Assembly: GCA_003281685.1 (NCBI GenBank) | Contig: QCBH01000002.1 | Coordinates: forward strand, 94,373 to 158,372 | DNA length: 64,000 nt | Direction of reading: 5' to 3' | Source of the DNA: Prochlorococcus sp. AG-347-E23 | Lineage (GTDB): Bacteria > Cyanobacteriota > Cyanobacteriia > PCC-6307 > Cyanobiaceae | Shown: positions 32,691-44,814 of the stretch, one piece after another | Layout: each line of letters opens with the position of its first letter | Position numbering within the stretch: the first letter of the stretch is position 1 | The notes under the pieces: model-generated | What the model was told of the DNA's origin: nothing | Databases searched by the model: none | Seen by the model: only the letters and a program-made list of their open reading frames with translations | Translations under genes and position numbers: made by a program

Positions 32691-33056
32691 TTATTTTTTT
32701 CTTCCAGCAACTGTTTTCCTCGAACCCCGTCTTGTTCTAGCATTGGTTCTAGTTCTTTGACCTCTTACTGGAAGACTCATTCTATGTCTTCTTCCTCTTA
32801 CACATCCAATATCTTGTAGACGTTTTAAAGCCATTCCCTCTTTTCTTCTCAAATCACCTTCTAATGTGAATTCATCTGTAGCACCTCTAAGCTTTTGCAC
32901 ATCAGAATCTGAAAGGTCTTTGACACGAGTATCTGGGTTAACACTCGTATTAGCAAGAATTAGCTTGGATCTCGTTAAACCAATTCCATAGACGTATGTA
33001 AGTGCAACTTCAACTCGCTTTTCGCGAGGTATGTCAATTCCTGCAATCCTGGCCAC
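32691..33056 (-). CDS. rpsM: 30S ribosomal protein S13
   Basis: [26 protein letters not shown]. Confidence 0.98.
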   Translation of the reverse strand: MARIAGIDIPREKRVEVALTYVYGIGLTRSKLILANTSVNPDTRVKDLSDSDVQKLRGATDEFTLEGDLRRKEGMALKRLQDIGCVRGRRHRMSLPVRGQRTRTNARTRRGSRKTVAGRKK

Positions 33057-33097
33057 GTGTTTTGAATAAGTAAAAGTTTGAATTTAAGGGTTAAAAT

Positions 33098-33214
33098 TTA
33101 ACCCTGACGCTGTTTATTGCGAGGTCTTTTCTTGTTAATAACATAGATTTTACCTCTTCTCCTAACAATCTGATCGTCAGGACTAATTTTTTTGACTGAA
33201 GATCTAACCTTCAT
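33098..33214 (-). CDS. rpmJ: 50S ribosomal protein L36
   Basis: Not in ORF track; hand translation [38 protein letters not shown]. Confidence 0.95.
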   Translation of the reverse strand: MKVRSSVKKISPDDQIVRRRGKIYVINKKRPRNKQRQG

Positions 33215-33260
33215 AGGGGGTTTAACAAATAAAACGTTAATATTATATTCTACAACATCA

Positions 33261-33809
33261 TCAAGCCATTTTTTGTTTGATATCAGAGGAAATGGTTTTT
33301 AAATCTCTATCAGCATCAATATACTCTAACAATGAGAGGTCTTTAAAGTATTGAATCAATGGTTCTGTAGTTTTTTTATAAATGTCAACTCTTGTTCTAA
33401 TTGTCTCTTCCGTATCATCTTTTCTCCCTCTTAAAAGCAAACGATTAATTAGTACTTCTTCCGGAATATCTAAATAAATAACTAATTCCAAAGGTTGATT
33501 TATTTCATTTAAGACTTCACCCAATGAATTTGCTTGAGATAAATTTCTCGGGTAACCATCCAGAATCCAGCCTTTATTATCCTTAACTAAATTTTGTTTT
33601 ACTATATCTAACACAAGTTCATCACTAACAAGTTCCCCTCGATTCATAATATCTTTTACCTGGATACCAAGAGCAGTATTCATTTCGATTTCTTTTCTTA
33701 ATAATTCACCAGTAGAAAGGTGTAAGTAAGAATTATTTTGACTTAGCAATTCCGCTTGAGTTCCTTTCCCTGCTCCAGGAGCTCCTAAAAAAAGTAAGTG
33801 TTTCTTCAT
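33261..33809 (-). CDS. adk: Adenylate kinase
   Basis: [27 protein letters not shown]. Confidence 0.97.
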   Translation of the reverse strand: MKKHLLFLGAPGAGKGTQAELLSQNNSYLHLSTGELLRKEIEMNTALGIQVKDIMNRGELVSDELVLDIVKQNLVKDNKGWILDGYPRNLSQANSLGEVLNEINQPLELVIYLDIPEEVLINRLLLRGRKDDTEETIRTRVDIYKKTTEPLIQYFKDLSLLEYIDADRDLKTISSDIKQKMA

Positions 33810-35128
33810 TAATTATTAATTAGTCCCTCATACCTTTGAGAAATAACATAGGTTTGAATTTGCTTAGCAGTATCTATAGCAACACCCACAAGTATAAGTA
33901 ATGAAGTTGCTCCTAAACCTTGAAAGGTCTGAACATTGGTGGCTCTTTCTACTGCAGCTGGGATTATAGCTACTGAACCAAGAAATAATCCTCCCAATAA
34001 TGTCAACCTATTTTGTATACCTGAAAGGTAGTTTGCTGTATTAGTTCCCGGTCTAACTCCTGGTATCGCTACTCCTCCTTTCTTTAAATTTGAAGCTACA
34101 TCAACTGGATTGATAGTAAGAGATGCATAAAAATAGGAGAACCCCAAAATCAAGGAGAAGAATGTGAAAGCATATGGCCATGGATTAGACGATCCGGGAT
34201 TTAAACTACTGGCTAACTTTATTAAGACTGGATTACCCGTAACATTTGCAATAGTTATAGGTAAAAAGATTAAAGCTGATGCAAATATGATAGGCATGAC
34301 TCCTCCTGCATTTAATTTCAAAGGTAAATAACTTTGCCTTGTAGGAAGTAGTGTTGAATTACCTATCTGCCTTTTTGCACTAACAATAGGAATACGTCTT
34401 GCTCCCTCTTGAACAAAAATTATCCCAACAATTGTAAGTAAAAATACTCCAAGTAAAACGGCAATACCTAAAACATCTCCTCTATCGCCAGTTTGAGCTT
34501 TTTCAATGGTTGAACTTAGAGCTTTAGGTAAAGTCGAAACAATATTCAAAAAAATTACAAGTGAAGCACCTTGACCTATACCTTTCTCAGTAATAATTTC
34601 ACTAAACCACATAACTAACATTGACCCAGTAACTAAGGCAATGGAAGTCTGTAAGACAAATGTAGTTTCACTTATCCCTTGGATAGCATATTGTCTGAGA
34701 ATTAAAGAAAAAATTATACTTTGCAAAAAACCCCACCCTAATGAAACATATCTCGTTATTTGAGCAATTTTTCTTCTGCCAGCTTCTCCTTCATTTTTTT
34801 GTAAATCTTCAAGCACAGGCAATGAAGCAGTGAGAAGCTGAATAATGATTGATGCGTTGATAAAAGGGAGTATGCCTAATGCGAATATTCCCAGGGTTGA
34901 AATTCCTCCTCCAGTAAAAATATCTAAAAAACCGATTAATTGTCCCCCTTGATCTATAAAACTTTTAAAAGCAACCCTATCAATGCCTGGCATGGGAATA
35001 TAAATACCAAGTCTTACTAAAAGGAGAAGACCTAAAGTTGTTAAAACTCTACTTCTTAACTCTTTATTTAGAAATAATTGAGAAAGTATTTCAGAAGCGC
35101 TGGGATTTCTACTTTTGTTAACAAACAT
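33809..35128 (-). CDS. secY: Protein translocase subunit SecY
   Basis: 439 aa multi-[33 protein letters not shown]. Confidence 0.98.
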   Translation of the reverse strand: MFVNKSRNPSASEILSQLFLNKELRSRVLTTLGLLLLVRLGIYIPMPGIDRVAFKSFIDQGGQLIGFLDIFTGGGISTLGIFALGILPFINASIIIQLLTASLPVLEDLQKNEGEAGRRKIAQITRYVSLGWGFLQSIIFSLILRQYAIQGISETTFVLQTSIALVTGSMLVMWFSEIITEKGIGQGASLVIFLNIVSTLPKALSSTIEKAQTGDRGDVLGIAVLLGVFLLTIVGIIFVQEGARRIPIVSAKRQIGNSTLLPTRQSYLPLKLNAGGVMPIIFASALIFLPITIANVTGNPVLIKLASSLNPGSSNPWPYAFTFFSLILGFSYFYASLTINPVDVASNLKKGGVAIPGVRPGTNTANYLSGIQNRLTLLGGLFLGSVAIIPAAVERATNVQTFQGLGATSLLILVGVAIDTAKQIQTYVISQRYEGLINN

Positions 35129-35157
35129 TTTGAAGCTTACCTAAATATTTAGTAGAT

Positions 35158-35616
35158 TTATTTATTAGTAATAAGCTCACAGGTTCCACCTGCTTCCTCA
35201 ATTTTTTGTTTTGCAACTTTTGTGAATGCATTTGCTTGGACGTTTAACTTTACATTAAGTTTTCCGTTACCAAGGATTTTTAAAGGAAATTTTGGCTTGA
35301 AGATTAAACCTTTCTTAACTAGTGTGTCTAGGTTAACAGTATCATTATCTTTAAAATCATTTAATTTATCTAAATTTATTATAGAAAAGTTCTTTTGATT
35401 AATTATTTCAAAGTGCTTTAATTTTGGAACTCTTCTGTATAAGGGCATTTGGCCACCTTCAAAACCTGGACGTGTAGGTCTTCCAGAACGTGACTTTTGT
35501 CCTCTCATTCCAAAACCACATGATGCACCCTGACCGGCTGCAATTCCTCTACCCTTTCTTAGTTTTTTATTTCTCGAGCCAGAGTTTGATTTAAGTGTAT
35601 TTAATGTTGAAGTCAT
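35158..35616 (-). CDS. rplO: 50S ribosomal protein L15
   Basis: [43 protein letters not shown]; start moved 8 codons in from the ORF-track start. Confidence 0.95.
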   Translation of the reverse strand: MTSTLNTLKSNSGSRNKKLRKGRGIAAGQGASCGFGMRGQKSRSGRPTRPGFEGGQMPLYRRVPKLKHFEIINQKNFSIINLDKLNDFKDNDTVNLDTLVKKGLIFKPKFPLKILGNGKLNVKLNVQANAFTKVAKQKIEEAGGTCELITNK

Positions 35617-35620
35617 AATT

Positions 35621-36241
35621 TTAAGAATAGAGCTGTTCAAGTGAGATGCCTCTCTCCCTTGAGGCAGATTTGTGTGTTCTTAATTGAGAAAGAGCTACCA
35701 TAGCAGCTCTTGCATTATTCAAAGGTGTTTTACTACCCAATCTTTTTGCTAAGACATTTTTTATGCCGGCTAATTCTAAAACAGTTCTTATTGAACCACC
35801 AGCAATTACACCTGTACCTGGGGCAGCTGGTCTAATTAGTACATTAGCAGCACCATCTCGACCTTTAGATAAAGTCGGTATTGAATTATTTGGGGTTAAA
35901 GGAACCCTAACAAGATTCTTTTTACCATCTGAAACTCCCTTTCTCACAGCACCAATGACATCCCCTGCTTTACCAACTCCAACTCCAACTTGCCCTTTCT
36001 CATTACCTACAACAACAATTGCTCTAAAACTCATTTTTTTTCCACCCTTAACAGTCTTAGAAACACGTCGAATTTGAACAACTCTTTCTTGCCAATCAGA
36101 ATCTCTCTCAAGATTTTTTGAATCACCTCTTCTATTTCTTTTTCGATCATTACGATTATTCTTTTTTTGTTCTACGGGCATAGCTCCAGGAACGTTATTG
36201 TTCTTGGATTGAATTTCTTTTTTTGTTGGAGTGTCAGTCAT
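35621..36241 (-). CDS. rpsE: 30S ribosomal protein S5
   Basis: [33 protein letters not shown]. Confidence 0.98.
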   Translation of the reverse strand: MTDTPTKKEIQSKNNNVPGAMPVEQKKNNRNDRKRNRRGDSKNLERDSDWQERVVQIRRVSKTVKGGKKMSFRAIVVVGNEKGQVGVGVGKAGDVIGAVRKGVSDGKKNLVRVPLTPNNSIPTLSKGRDGAANVLIRPAAPGTGVIAGGSIRTVLELAGIKNVLAKRLGSKTPLNNARAAMVALSQLRTHKSASRERGISLEQLYS

Positions 36242-36257
36242 AGTAAAAAATTAAGAG

Positions 36258-36626
36258 TTAGAATTCTAGGCCAGCTTCACGAGCAGCGTCTGCAAGTGCC
36301 TTTACTCTGCCGTGATATAAGTTACCTCCACGGTCAAAAATTACTTGCTTAATACCTTTTTTTATTGCTCTCTTTGCTAATAATTTTCCAACAATGGAAG
36401 AAGAATTACAATCAGCAGATAATTTCTCAGATTTTTCTCTCAGTTCCTTATCAACAGTTGAAGCTGAGCAAATAGTTGTTTGAGCGCTATCGTCTATGAC
36501 TTGGGCATAAATATGGTTATTAGAGCGAAAAACAGATAATCTTGGACGCGTTGCATCTCCAATTAAGAATCTCCTTAATCTTCTGTGTCTTTTTTGGGTT
36601 TGTAATTTCCTGGAAAGTTTGGTCAT
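36258..36626 (-). CDS. rplR: 50S ribosomal protein L18
   Basis: [20 protein letters not shown]...[26 protein letters not shown]. Confidence 0.98.
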   Translation of the reverse strand: MTKLSRKLQTQKRHRRLRRFLIGDATRPRLSVFRSNNHIYAQVIDDSAQTTICSASTVDKELREKSEKLSADCNSSSIVGKLLAKRAIKKGIKQVIFDRGGNLYHGRVKALADAAREAGLEF

Positions 36627-36640
36627 TTTTTTAATTCGAA

Positions 36641-37180
36641 TTATTTTTTGCCAGATTTACCAGCTTTTCTGAGAATTCTCTCATCATGGTATTTAATTCC
36701 TTTTCCTTTATATGGCTCTGGAGGTCTAATTGATCTGATTTTTGCTGCTTCATTGCCAACAATTTCCTTATCAATTCCAGATACGGTAACGTTTGTATTA
36801 CTATCAACTTTGTATGTTATACCATCAGGGGGGATCATTTCTACAGGATGACTATATCCTGCACTTACAACTAGATTTTTACCTTTTACTTGTGCTCTTG
36901 ATCCAACGCCAACAATTTCTAGTTTCTTTGAAAAACCTTGAGTAACCCCTTCAACCATATTTGCAATTAAGGCTCTACATAAACCATGTCTCTGCCTTGA
37001 ATATATTTTGGTTGTAGTAGGACTTACGACAACAGTATTATCTTTCTTATCAAAACTAACTCCCTCAGGCATGAGACGTTTTAACTCACCTTTTGGTCCT
37101 TTCACTGTAACTGTTAATCCCTCAAAATCAACTGTTACTTTCTCTGGAATAAGTACTGGTGTTTTTCCTATTCTTGACAT
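36641..37180 (-). CDS. rplF: 50S ribosomal protein L6
   Basis: [17 protein letters not shown]...[13 protein letters not shown]. Confidence 0.98.
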   Translation of the reverse strand: MSRIGKTPVLIPEKVTVDFEGLTVTVKGPKGELKRLMPEGVSFDKKDNTVVVSPTTTKIYSRQRHGLCRALIANMVEGVTQGFSKKLEIVGVGSRAQVKGKNLVVSAGYSHPVEMIPPDGITYKVDSNTNVTVSGIDKEIVGNEAAKIRSIRPPEPYKGKGIKYHDERILRKAGKSGKK

Positions 37181-37192
37181 AATTAATTCTCC

Positions 37193-37594
37193 TTAATAAA
37201 CATAGCAGAGGACTTCGCCGCCAATTCCTTGCTTTCTAGCATCGCGATCACTCATAACGCCTTTAGAAGTCGAAATTATGGCAACTCCAAGACCTCCAAG
37301 AACTTTTGGTAAACCTCTAGTATTTTTATATATTCTCAAACCAGGTTTACTAACTCTTTGCATAGATCGGATAGTAGGGAATTGATTCTTCCCACTATAT
37401 TTAAGACCAAGTATTATTTGTGATTTATAACCTTCACCTTCCTCATTAATATCAGAAATGAATCCCTCTTTTTGAAGGACTTTGGCGATACTTAAGGACA
37501 TTTTTGAACCTGGGATTGTTGTGGTTGTATGCTTTTTTTGACTCGCATTTCTAATTCGAGTAAGCATATCTGAAATAGGATCGTGATTTGACAT
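37193..37594 (-). CDS. rpsH: 30S ribosomal protein S8
   Basis: [18 protein letters not shown]...GGEVLCYVY. Confidence 0.98.
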   Translation of the reverse strand: MSNHDPISDMLTRIRNASQKKHTTTTIPGSKMSLSIAKVLQKEGFISDINEEGEGYKSQIILGLKYSGKNQFPTIRSMQRVSKPGLRIYKNTRGLPKVLGGLGVAIISTSKGVMSDRDARKQGIGGEVLCYVY

Positions 37595-37603
37595 AGTTTT
37601 AAT

Positions 37604-38143
37604 TTAATTCTTACTAAAAGGCATTCCTAACTCCTGCAAAAGAGCTTTACCTTCTTGATCTGATTTTGCACTAGTGACAATAGTGATATCCATACCTCTT
37701 ATTGAATCAATTTTATCAAAAGAGATTTCAGGAAAAATCAATTGCTCTTTCACTCCAACGGTATAATTTCCTCTCCCATCGAAACTTTTTGGATTAACTC
37801 CTCTGAAGTCTCTTATTCTTGGTAAAGCTAGATTTATAAATCTCTCCAAAAAGGAATACATCCTGTCTCCTCTCAAAGTAACAGTACAACCAATCGGCAT
37901 GCCTTCACGAATTTTAAAACCCGCGATTGCTTTTTTAGCCCTAGTTACAAGGGCCTTTTGTCCGGTAATTGTTGCCATTTCGTTTAAAGAGGCTTCTAGA
38001 GCTTTCGAATTTGAAGCTGCCTCGCCAAGACCTCTGTTAACGTTGACTTTAACAACTTTTGGTACTTGATGAATATTTTTAAGACCAAGGTCCTTTAAAA
38101 GTTTTGGTCTTATTGATTCTTTGTAGCGATTTTTTAGAGTCAT
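37604..38143 (-). CDS. rplE: 50S ribosomal protein L5
   Basis: [11 protein letters not shown]...[28 protein letters not shown]. Confidence 0.98.
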   Translation of the reverse strand: MTLKNRYKESIRPKLLKDLGLKNIHQVPKVVKVNVNRGLGEAASNSKALEASLNEMATITGQKALVTRAKKAIAGFKIREGMPIGCTVTLRGDRMYSFLERFINLALPRIRDFRGVNPKSFDGRGNYTVGVKEQLIFPEISFDKIDSIRGMDITIVTSAKSDQEGKALLQELGMPFSKN

Positions 38144-38217
38144 AATTTTTTGTTAATTCTGGTCTTTGTCAGAATTGATAAATTAGAAAAAGTTGAAATC
38201 TGGTTTCTGATGAAAAA

Positions 38218-38574
38218 TTAATCAATTACTTCACCAGTTTTCTTCAATCTTCTTTTCTTAACCCCCTCTTTATCAATAAAGTATTCAATCTTACTTGTAA
38301 GATTTTTATCCTTTGAAAAGAACATTACATTTGATGCATGTAAAGATGCTTCTTCTGTAAGTATTCTTCCAGTTTCTCCTTCCTGAGTTGGTTTTAAATG
38401 TTTAGTCCTAAGGTTAATTCCCTTTACAATTACTCTATTTTCAAGAGGGATAGTTTGTAAAACCTCACCAGTTTTCCCTTTGTCCTTGCCATTAATTACT
38501 TTTACCAAATCTCCGGTTTTGATTCTCATTTTTATTCTCTGGAAATTTTTCTTTTGCTTTAATGAATCCAACAT
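38218..38574 (-). CDS. rplX: 50S ribosomal protein L24
   Basis: [26 protein letters not shown]-terminus may start at an internal Met. Confidence 0.95.
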   Translation of the reverse strand: MLDSLKQKKNFQRIKMRIKTGDLVKVINGKDKGKTGEVLQTIPLENRVIVKGINLRTKHLKPTQEGETGRILTEEASLHASNVMFFSKDKNLTSKIEYFIDKEGVKKRRLKKTGEVID

Positions 38575-38940
38575 TTAAATCACCTCCGGAGCAAGAGAAA
38601 CAATCTTTGTATAATTTTTATCCCGCAGTTCTCTAGCTACAGGACCAAAGACTCTCGTACCTTTTGGATTCTTATCTTCATTAATCAATACTGCCGCATT
38701 GTCATCGAATCTGATTGAATTACCAGTATTTCTTCTTAATGTTGCTTTAGTTCTGACGATAACAGCTTTAACAACTTCAGATTTCTTAACTCCCATGTTT
38801 GGAAGAGCATCTTTTACAGTTGCTACGATTACATCTCCCACATGGGCATACCTTCTATTAGAACCTAAAACCCTAATACATTGGATTCTTTTTGCACCGC
38901 TATTATCGGCAACTGTTAAATAAGTTTCTTGTTGAATCAT
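38575..38940 (-). CDS. rplN: 50S ribosomal protein L14
   Basis: [26 protein letters not shown]. Confidence 0.98.
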   Translation of the reverse strand: MIQQETYLTVADNSGAKRIQCIRVLGSNRRYAHVGDVIVATVKDALPNMGVKKSEVVKAVIVRTKATLRRNTGNSIRFDDNAAVLINEDKNPKGTRVFGPVARELRDKNYTKIVSLAPEVI

Positions 38941-39203
38941 TTTTTAACCTCCTTAGCCTGACTTGTTTTATTGAGAATCTCTTCTATTGCCCATCTTTTA
39001 TGAGCACTTAGCGGTCTAGTTTCTCTAATTTTAACTCGATCACCTAAAACACATGTATTTTCTGGATCATGCGCCTTATATCGTGTAGTTCTACTTACAA
39101 TTTTTTTATAAGTGGGATGTGGGTATCTGTTAATAACAGCAACAACAACTGTTTTATCCATTTTGTCGCTGACAACAGTACCAATTCTTTCTTTAAGTGC
39201 CAT
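38937..39203 (-). CDS. rpsQ: 30S ribosomal protein S17
   Basis: [27 protein letters not shown]. Confidence 0.98.
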   Translation of the reverse strand: MALKERIGTVVSDKMDKTVVVAVINRYPHPTYKKIVSRTTRYKAHDPENTCVLGDRVKIRETRPLSAHKRWAIEEILNKTSQAKEVKK

Positions 39204-39212
39204 AACTAATAA

Positions 39213-39431
39213 TTAATCAGAAGTTGTTTTAGAAGCAGATTGACTCTTACTGAGAGTAAGTAATTGCGCAACTTGTTTCTTGATAATTTTAAACTTATGA
39301 GTTTCATTGAGCTGTCTTGTAGCTTGCTTGAATCTCAAGTCAAAAAGATCTTTTCGTAATTGGTCAATCTTTTCAGTAATTTGATCAGAATTTAATTTTT
39401 TAAATTCCTTAAGTGACTCTGAGTTTTTCAT
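39213..39431 (-). CDS. rpmC: 50S ribosomal protein L29
   Basis: [24 protein letters not shown]. Confidence 0.96.
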   Translation of the reverse strand: MKNSESLKEFKKLNSDQITEKIDQLRKDLFDLRFKQATRQLNETHKFKIIKKQVAQLLTLSKSQSASKTTSD

Positions 39432-39910
39432 TGTTTAACCTCCTCTTGAGATTTTTTTCTATTTTTTGTATTTTCTTGGGAGGAATTTTCTAGATTTTTA
39501 TCAATGGAGATAAACTTAGTTTTTACAGGAAGTTTATATTGAGCCAGACGCATAGCTTCCTTTGCAATTTCCTCAGTGATATCCTCACCACCCATTTCAA
39601 AAAGTATTCTTCCAGGTTTTACAACAGCAACCCAAAACTCTGGATTACCTTTACCAGAACCCATTCTTGTTTCCGCAGGTCTCATGGTTACAGGTTTATC
39701 AGGAAATATTCTTATCCAGATTTGACCACCACGCTTGATATATCTGGTCATAGCTCTTCTGCTTGCTTCAATCTGACGTGCAGTTACCCAGCCACAGTCT
39801 TGAGCTTGGAGAGCAAATTGACCAAATGCAATAGTATTACCTTTTGAGGCTACACCTCTCATTCTGCCTCTATGTTGTTTACGGAATTTAGTACGTTTTG
39901 GACTAAGCAT
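39428..39910 (-). CDS. rplP: 50S ribosomal protein L16
   Basis: [25 protein letters not shown]. Confidence 0.98.
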   Translation of the reverse strand: MLSPKRTKFRKQHRGRMRGVASKGNTIAFGQFALQAQDCGWVTARQIEASRRAMTRYIKRGGQIWIRIFPDKPVTMRPAETRMGSGKGNPEFWVAVVKPGRILFEMGGEDITEEIAKEAMRLAQYKLPVKTKFISIDKNLENSSQENTKNRKKSQEEVKQ

Positions 39911-39921
39911 TTTTATACCTC

Positions 39922-40653
39922 CTATGAATTCTCATTTGAACGATCCTCAAATTGCTGAGGTCTTCTACTAGCTTTCCTCTTAGGGTTCCCACCCACAGGG
40001 ATAGTTTGTTCTTCTTTAGGGAGAACTTCACCTTTGAAAACCCAAACTTTAATGCCTAGAACACCGTAAGTTGTATTAGCTTCACGTGTCGCATAGTCAA
40101 TTTCAGCTCTCAATGTATGTAATGGAACTCTACCTTCTCTAGTCCATTCAGTTCTAGCTATTTCAGCACCATTCAACCTTCCCCCTACTTGAATTTTAAG
40201 ACCTAAGACTCCAGCCCTTTGAGCTCTTTGTAAGGCCATCCTTATAGTTCTTCTAAAGGCGACTCTTTTTTCAAGTTGTTGCGCAATATATTCAGCTAGT
40301 AAAAAGGCATCAGCGTCTACGCGTTCAACTTCTACAACGTTTATTCTGACTTGCCTTGTTCTATCCCCTATGGTTTTTTGAATGCCAGATCTTAATTCTT
40401 CAATCCCACTTCCTTGTCTTCCAACTATAACTCCAGGTCTTGCTGTTTTTAATTCAAGTTCAAGTTGGTCAGCTTTTCTAGCTATTAAAACATCGCTAAT
40501 TCCTGCTGCTCCATATTTTTTTTGTATGAAGGTACGAATTTTAAAATCTTCTTGGAGAAGAATTGGGTATGTTTTAGAAGTGGCAAACCACTTAGAGCGA
40601 TGCTCTTGTGTAATTCCTAATCTTAGTCCAGAAGGATGTATTTTATGTCCCAT
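39922..40653 (-). CDS. rpsC: 30S ribosomal protein S3
   Basis: [24 protein letters not shown]. Confidence 0.98.
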   Translation of the reverse strand: MGHKIHPSGLRLGITQEHRSKWFATSKTYPILLQEDFKIRTFIQKKYGAAGISDVLIARKADQLELELKTARPGVIVGRQGSGIEELRSGIQKTIGDRTRQVRINVVEVERVDADAFLLAEYIAQQLEKRVAFRRTIRMALQRAQRAGVLGLKIQVGGRLNGAEIARTEWTREGRVPLHTLRAEIDYATREANTTYGVLGIKVWVFKGEVLPKEEQTIPVGGNPKRKASRRPQQFEDRSNENS

Positions 40654-41039
40654 TAGTTTTGTACCTCCGCATTAGTTTGAGTAGGAGCAGATTCAACAGA
40701 AATACTGATGTGGCAAGTCTGTTTTTTAATTGAAAAAGCTCGACCTTGAGCTCTGGGCCTATACCTTTTCATCACTGGACCACTATTAGCCCATGCAGAG
40801 GAAATAACTAAGGTGGATGGATCCATTCCAAAGTTATGTTCTGCATTGGCAACCGCAGATCTTAGAACTTTGGTGATGGGGTCTGTAGATCTGTAAGGCA
40901 TAAATTCCAACATAATCAATGCATCTCTATAAGACCTACCCCTTATCTGATCCAAAACTCTTCTCACTTTAGAGGCTGATCCGCGAACGTAATTCCCATG
41001 AGCAATTGCTGTTTTTGTTGTTTCAGGTGTTTTTGTCAT
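40653..41039 (-). CDS. rplV: 50S ribosomal protein L22
   Basis: [29 protein letters not shown]. Confidence 0.98.
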
Positions 41040-41314
41040 GATTTTGCTCCTTTCTTATCTCTTATATGACCTCGGTAAGTGCGTGTAGGAGCAAATTCAC
41101 CAAGTTTATGACCAATCATTTGTTCAGTAATAAATACTGGAATATGAGTCTTGCCATTATGTACCGCAATTGTGTGACCAATCATTAAAGGTAAAATCGT
41201 AGAGGATCTCGACCAGGTTTTAATAACAGACTTGTCATTATCAGTATTTTGTTTTTCTACCTTCTTGAGCAGGCTATCTGCTATAAAAGGTCCTTTTTTT
41301 AGTGAACGTCCCAT
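41036..41314 (-). CDS. rpsS: 30S ribosomal protein S19
   Basis: [21 protein letters not shown]. Confidence 0.98.
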
Positions 41315-41352
41315 GATTTATGTAATAGAAATTGAAATAATAAATGAAGTAA

Positions 41353-42216
41353 TCAAGAGTCTCTTCCTCCTCTACTCCTCTTAGAAACGCGACGGCGTCT
41401 TCGAACAACTAATTTATTACTTGGTTTGTTCTTTTTACGTGTCTTTAATCCAAGAGCTGGTTTACCCCATGGAGTAACTGGTCCTGCTCTACCAATTGGT
41501 GCTTTTCCCTCTCCTCCTCCATGTGGATGATCACAAGGGTTCATTACACTACCTCTTACTTGAGGCCTTCTACCAAGCCATCTTCTTCTTCCAGCTTTAC
41601 CTAAGCTAGTATTTCTTATTTCAGAATTACCAACTTCACCAAGAGTTGCATAGCATTCTTTTCTTACAAGTCTTACTTCGGTAGATGGAAGCTTTAAAGC
41701 AACATAATCTCCCTCTTTTGCCATAACTTGAGCACTAGCTCCTGCGGATCTAACCATCTGAGCACCTCTACCTGCATATAACTCAACACAATGAACATTA
41801 GATCCTAATGGCATAACAGAAAGTGGCATTGCATTTCCATCTTCAATTGGAACGCTATCTCCAGAAATGACATTTTGTCCGACTTTTACTCCTGCTGGAG
41901 CGATAATATATCTTTTTTCCCCATCTTCGTAGAATAAAAGTGCCAGCCTTGCATTTCTATGAGGATCGTAGTGTATAGCTGCAACTTTAGCGTTGATGTT
42001 TCTTTTATCTCTTCTAAAGTCAACTAATCTATATTGCCTTTTGTGACCACCTCCACGATGACGACAAGTGATAACTCCACGATTATTCCTGCCTTTAACT
42101 CTATGTTTTGAAACTATTAGTGATCTTTCGGGTTTTGCACTTGTTATTTCACTAAAGTCAGTAACAACTCTCTGCCTAGTACCAGGTGTATAAGGTTTAA
42201 ATTTACGGATTGCCAT
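41353..42216 (-). CDS. rplB: 50S ribosomal protein L2
   Basis: [23 protein letters not shown]. Confidence 0.98.
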   Translation of the reverse strand: MAIRKFKPYTPGTRQRVVTDFSEITSAKPERSLIVSKHRVKGRNNRGVITCRHRGGGHKRQYRLVDFRRDKRNINAKVAAIHYDPHRNARLALLFYEDGEKRYIIAPAGVKVGQNVISGDSVPIEDGNAMPLSVMPLGSNVHCVELYAGRGAQMVRSAGASAQVMAKEGDYVALKLPSTEVRLVRKECYATLGEVGNSEIRNTSLGKAGRRRWLGRRPQVRGSVMNPCDHPHGGGEGKAPIGRAGPVTPWGKPALGLKTRKKNKPSNKLVVRRRRRVSKRSRGGRDS

Positions 42217-42228
42217 GATTAAAACTCC

Positions 42229-42531
42229 TTAAGATTCTGGAAATAGTTGGATTTTGTCTCCTTCAGCAAGACGCACAATTGCCTTCTTGACCTGAGAACG
42301 TTTACCGGAAAATTTCCCGACTCTTCTTGTTCTCCTTGGAGGATTCATAGTGTTGACTCCTATGACTTTAACACTGAATAAGGCTTCAACAGCTGCCTTT
42401 ATTTGTGGTTTTGCCGCTCTATGATCTACTTCAAAAGTATATTGGTTAAGATCTAGCGCATTTGTAGCTTTCTCAGTAATAACTGGCTTCCTTATTACAT
42501 CTGCTAAACGAGAATCGAATAATTTAATCAT
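42229..42531 (-). CDS. rplW: 50S ribosomal protein L23
   Basis: [25 protein letters not shown]. Confidence 0.97.
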   Translation of the reverse strand: MIKLFDSRLADVIRKPVITEKATNALDLNQYTFEVDHRAAKPQIKAAVEALFSVKVIGVNTMNPPRRTRRVGKFSGKRSQVKKAIVRLAEGDKIQLFPES

Positions 42532-43160
42532 GATGCATAAACCTCCTGAATTTTATCTATCGCTGATTGCCCTATTACCAATTTATTAGCATTGAGAATA
42601 TCAAATACATTTAATTGATCGGCGGCAATTAATTTTACTTTTTCAATATTATTGATGGATTTTTTTATAACATCGGACGGACTATCAAGAATAACCAATA
42701 CTTTTTCAGTTTTTTGTATACCTAATCGAGTAAGGCCATTGATTATATCACTTGTTTTAGGTTGCTTTAAAGTAGACCCAAAATCTTCAACGGCCTTCAT
42801 ATCAGATACTCTGGACATAAGTGCAGTTCTAAGAGCTAACCTACGTTCCTTACGATTCATATCAAGATTGTAAGAACGTGGCTTCGGTCCAAAAATAATT
42901 CCGCCACCAGGTCTTAAGGGTGTCCTTATTGATCCTTGACGGGCTCTTCCTGTACCTTTCTGTTTATATGGTTTTCTACCGCCACCACGCACTTCAGATC
43001 TTGTCAAAGTTGATGCTGTTCCCTGTCTTTTATTTGCTAGCTGCCTAAGGACTGCTCTATGAATTAAGTCTGCCGAAGAAGTTTCTTTAGCAACTGCTAA
43101 ATCAAGAGAAAGTTTGCCAGATTTTTTACCATCCCACTTAAGAGTTTCAATTGTTGTCAT
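42528..43160 (-). CDS. rplD: 50S ribosomal protein L4
   Basis: [24 protein letters not shown]. Confidence 0.98.
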   Translation of the reverse strand: MTTIETLKWDGKKSGKLSLDLAVAKETSSADLIHRAVLRQLANKRQGTASTLTRSEVRGGGRKPYKQKGTGRARQGSIRTPLRPGGGIIFGPKPRSYNLDMNRKERRLALRTALMSRVSDMKAVEDFGSTLKQPKTSDIINGLTRLGIQKTEKVLVILDSPSDVIKKSINNIEKVKLIAADQLNVFDILNANKLVIGQSAIDKIQEVYAS

Positions 43161-43810
43161 GATTTTTCACCTCCTTTTTTGCCTACAACATTATTTGGCT
43201 TAATGTTTATTATTGAGCCTGGCTTACCTGGGACAGAACCCTTTACCACAAGCAAATTTTTCTGATCATCAATTTTTAAAACTAACAAACCTTTAGTAGT
43301 GATCTGTTTTCCTCCGTATCTTCCTGCCATTCTTTTTCCAGGATAAATTCTGCCTGGAGTTGTTCCTGCACCTGTAGATCCAGGTGCTCTATGATTTTTT
43401 GAACCATGACTCATAGGACCTCTGCTAAAACCATGTCTTTTCTGGTAACCAGCAAAACCTCTACCCATAGATTTGCCGCTGATATCAACTTTTTGACCAA
43501 CCTCAAAATTATTTACAGTTATTTGATTTCCGATTTCATAAGATGAGGTTTCTTCAACCCTATATTCTTTCAAATGCTTTAAAAGTTCTTCACCTGATTT
43601 CAACAAATGTCCCTTTTCAGGCTTACTTATGTGTTTATCTTTTGACAAGCCATAACCTATTTGAACGGCAGTATAACCATCCAAAGCGGTTGTTTTCAAT
43701 TGAGTGATACGGCAAGGACCAGCTTCAATAATAGTAACTGGTACCGAATTGCCTTTCTCGTCGAAAAGTTGGGACATGCCCAATTTCTTTCCTAAAATTC
43801 CTATAGACAT
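43157..43810 (-). CDS. rplC: 50S ribosomal protein L3
   Basis: [33 protein letters not shown]. Confidence 0.98.
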   Translation of the reverse strand: MSIGILGKKLGMSQLFDEKGNSVPVTIIEAGPCRITQLKTTALDGYTAVQIGYGLSKDKHISKPEKGHLLKSGEELLKHLKEYRVEETSSYEIGNQITVNNFEVGQKVDISGKSMGRGFAGYQKRHGFSRGPMSHGSKNHRAPGSTGAGTTPGRIYPGKRMAGRYGGKQITTKGLLVLKIDDQKNLLVVKGSVPGKPGSIINIKPNNVVGKKGGEKS

Positions 43811-43855
43811 AAGACTAGATTAGGCTAGCTCGTAATGATTTTTAAATTATCTAAG

Positions 43856-43873
43856 ACCTTCATCTATGAAGGT
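43856..43873 (-). promoter_or_regulatory. Hairpin in the presumed rplC operon leader
   Basis: ACCTTCA-TCTA-TGAAGGT, perfect 7-bp stem, 46 bp upstream of rplC. Confidence 0.45.
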
Positions 43874-43975
43874 GAAGTAAAAAAAACAATTAAATAAGGT
43901 TGAGACTTATCAGAAAATCTAGATAGTTTCTCTTGGGATAAACCCACCTGTGTTTTTTAACGAAACGCTAAAAAA

Positions 43976-43989
43976 TGTGAAATTTCACA
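43976..43989. promoter_or_regulatory. 14-bp perfect palindrome TGTGAAATTTCACA in the rplC/ndhN divergent region
   Basis: Self-complementary; about 100 bp upstream of ndhN. Confidence 0.4.
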
Positions 43990-44087
43990 GAGGCTCGGCT
44001 AGCTTGCGAGCTTAAAAATTCACTGAGTAACAATTGTACATCATCAAGTACCATAAAATAAAATAAAATAGAAAAAAAGAAAATTTT

Positions 44088-44561
44088 ATGCCATTACTTC
44101 TCACAGGGAAAAAGTTTCATAACGATTTAAAAACTAACAAATGTCTTGCAATCTTTGCTCCTCTAGAAGGTGGTTTTGAAACTCGTCTATTGAGGAGAAT
44201 CAGGGCCAAAGGGTTTAAAACTTTCATAACCTCAGCAAGAGGGCTTGGAGATCCAGAAGTATTCTTGCTCAAATTGCATGGCGTTAGACCACCTCATCTT
44301 GGTCATCAAAGCGTAGGAAGAAACGGAGCGCTCGGGGAAGTTCAACAAGTAATCCCACAAGCTTCTGAATTATTTAATGAAAATGATAAAAATAAATTAC
44401 TCTGGTTGTTAGAAGGTCAAGTATTGTCTCAATCAGAATTAGAGAGCTTAATAGAGATTTGCACTAAAGATAACAAGCTAACAATTGTTGTTGAAATGGG
44501 GGGTTCAAGAAAACTTGAATGGAAGCCATTAAGTGAGTATATTTTGAATGAATTCAGCTAG
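44088..44561 (+). CDS. ndhN: NAD(P)H-quinone oxidoreductase subunit N
   Basis: [45 protein letters not shown]. Confidence 0.93.
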   Translation: MPLLLTGKKFHNDLKTNKCLAIFAPLEGGFETRLLRRIRAKGFKTFITSARGLGDPEVFLLKLHGVRPPHLGHQSVGRNGALGEVQQVIPQASELFNENDKNKLLWLLEGQVLSQSELESLIEICTKDNKLTIVVEMGGSRKLEWKPLSEYILNEFS

Positions 44562-44729
44562 AGCTATTGGCTTAAAACTAAAATAAATTTATATAAATTG
44601 TCTTATAAAATCTTCTCTTAAAGATCTAATAAATTAATATTTAATTTGTTTAAGGCTGTTTCACGTTTATAAAAATTTTGTTTTTTTTTGATAGAAAAAA
44701 ACTTTTTGTGTACTAATATAGAAAATCAA

Positions 44730-44801
44730 TGGGCCGTCGCCAAGTGGTAAGGCATCGGGTTTTGGTCTCGACATTCCTAGGTTCGAATCCTAGCGGCCCA
44801 G
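44730..44801 (+). tRNA. tRNA-Gln(UUG)
   Basis: TGGGCCGTCGCCAAGTGGTAAGGCATCGGGTTTTGGTCTCGACATTCCTAGGTTCGAATCCTAGCGGCCCAG; cloverleaf folds, anticodon TTG. Confidence 0.97.
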
Positions 44802-44814
44802 TTCTTATATTCAA

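Noticed and set aside
31258-33214. Absence of rpsD and infA from the alpha cluster
   Set aside because: To my knowledge this gene order is normal for cyanobacteria, so not notable.
35763-40675. Plus-strand ORFs inside the ribosomal operon (35763-36077, 36648-36851, 38699-38923, 39539-39847, 40382-40675 and similar)
   Set aside because: All antisense to confirmed ribosomal protein genes; no independent support.
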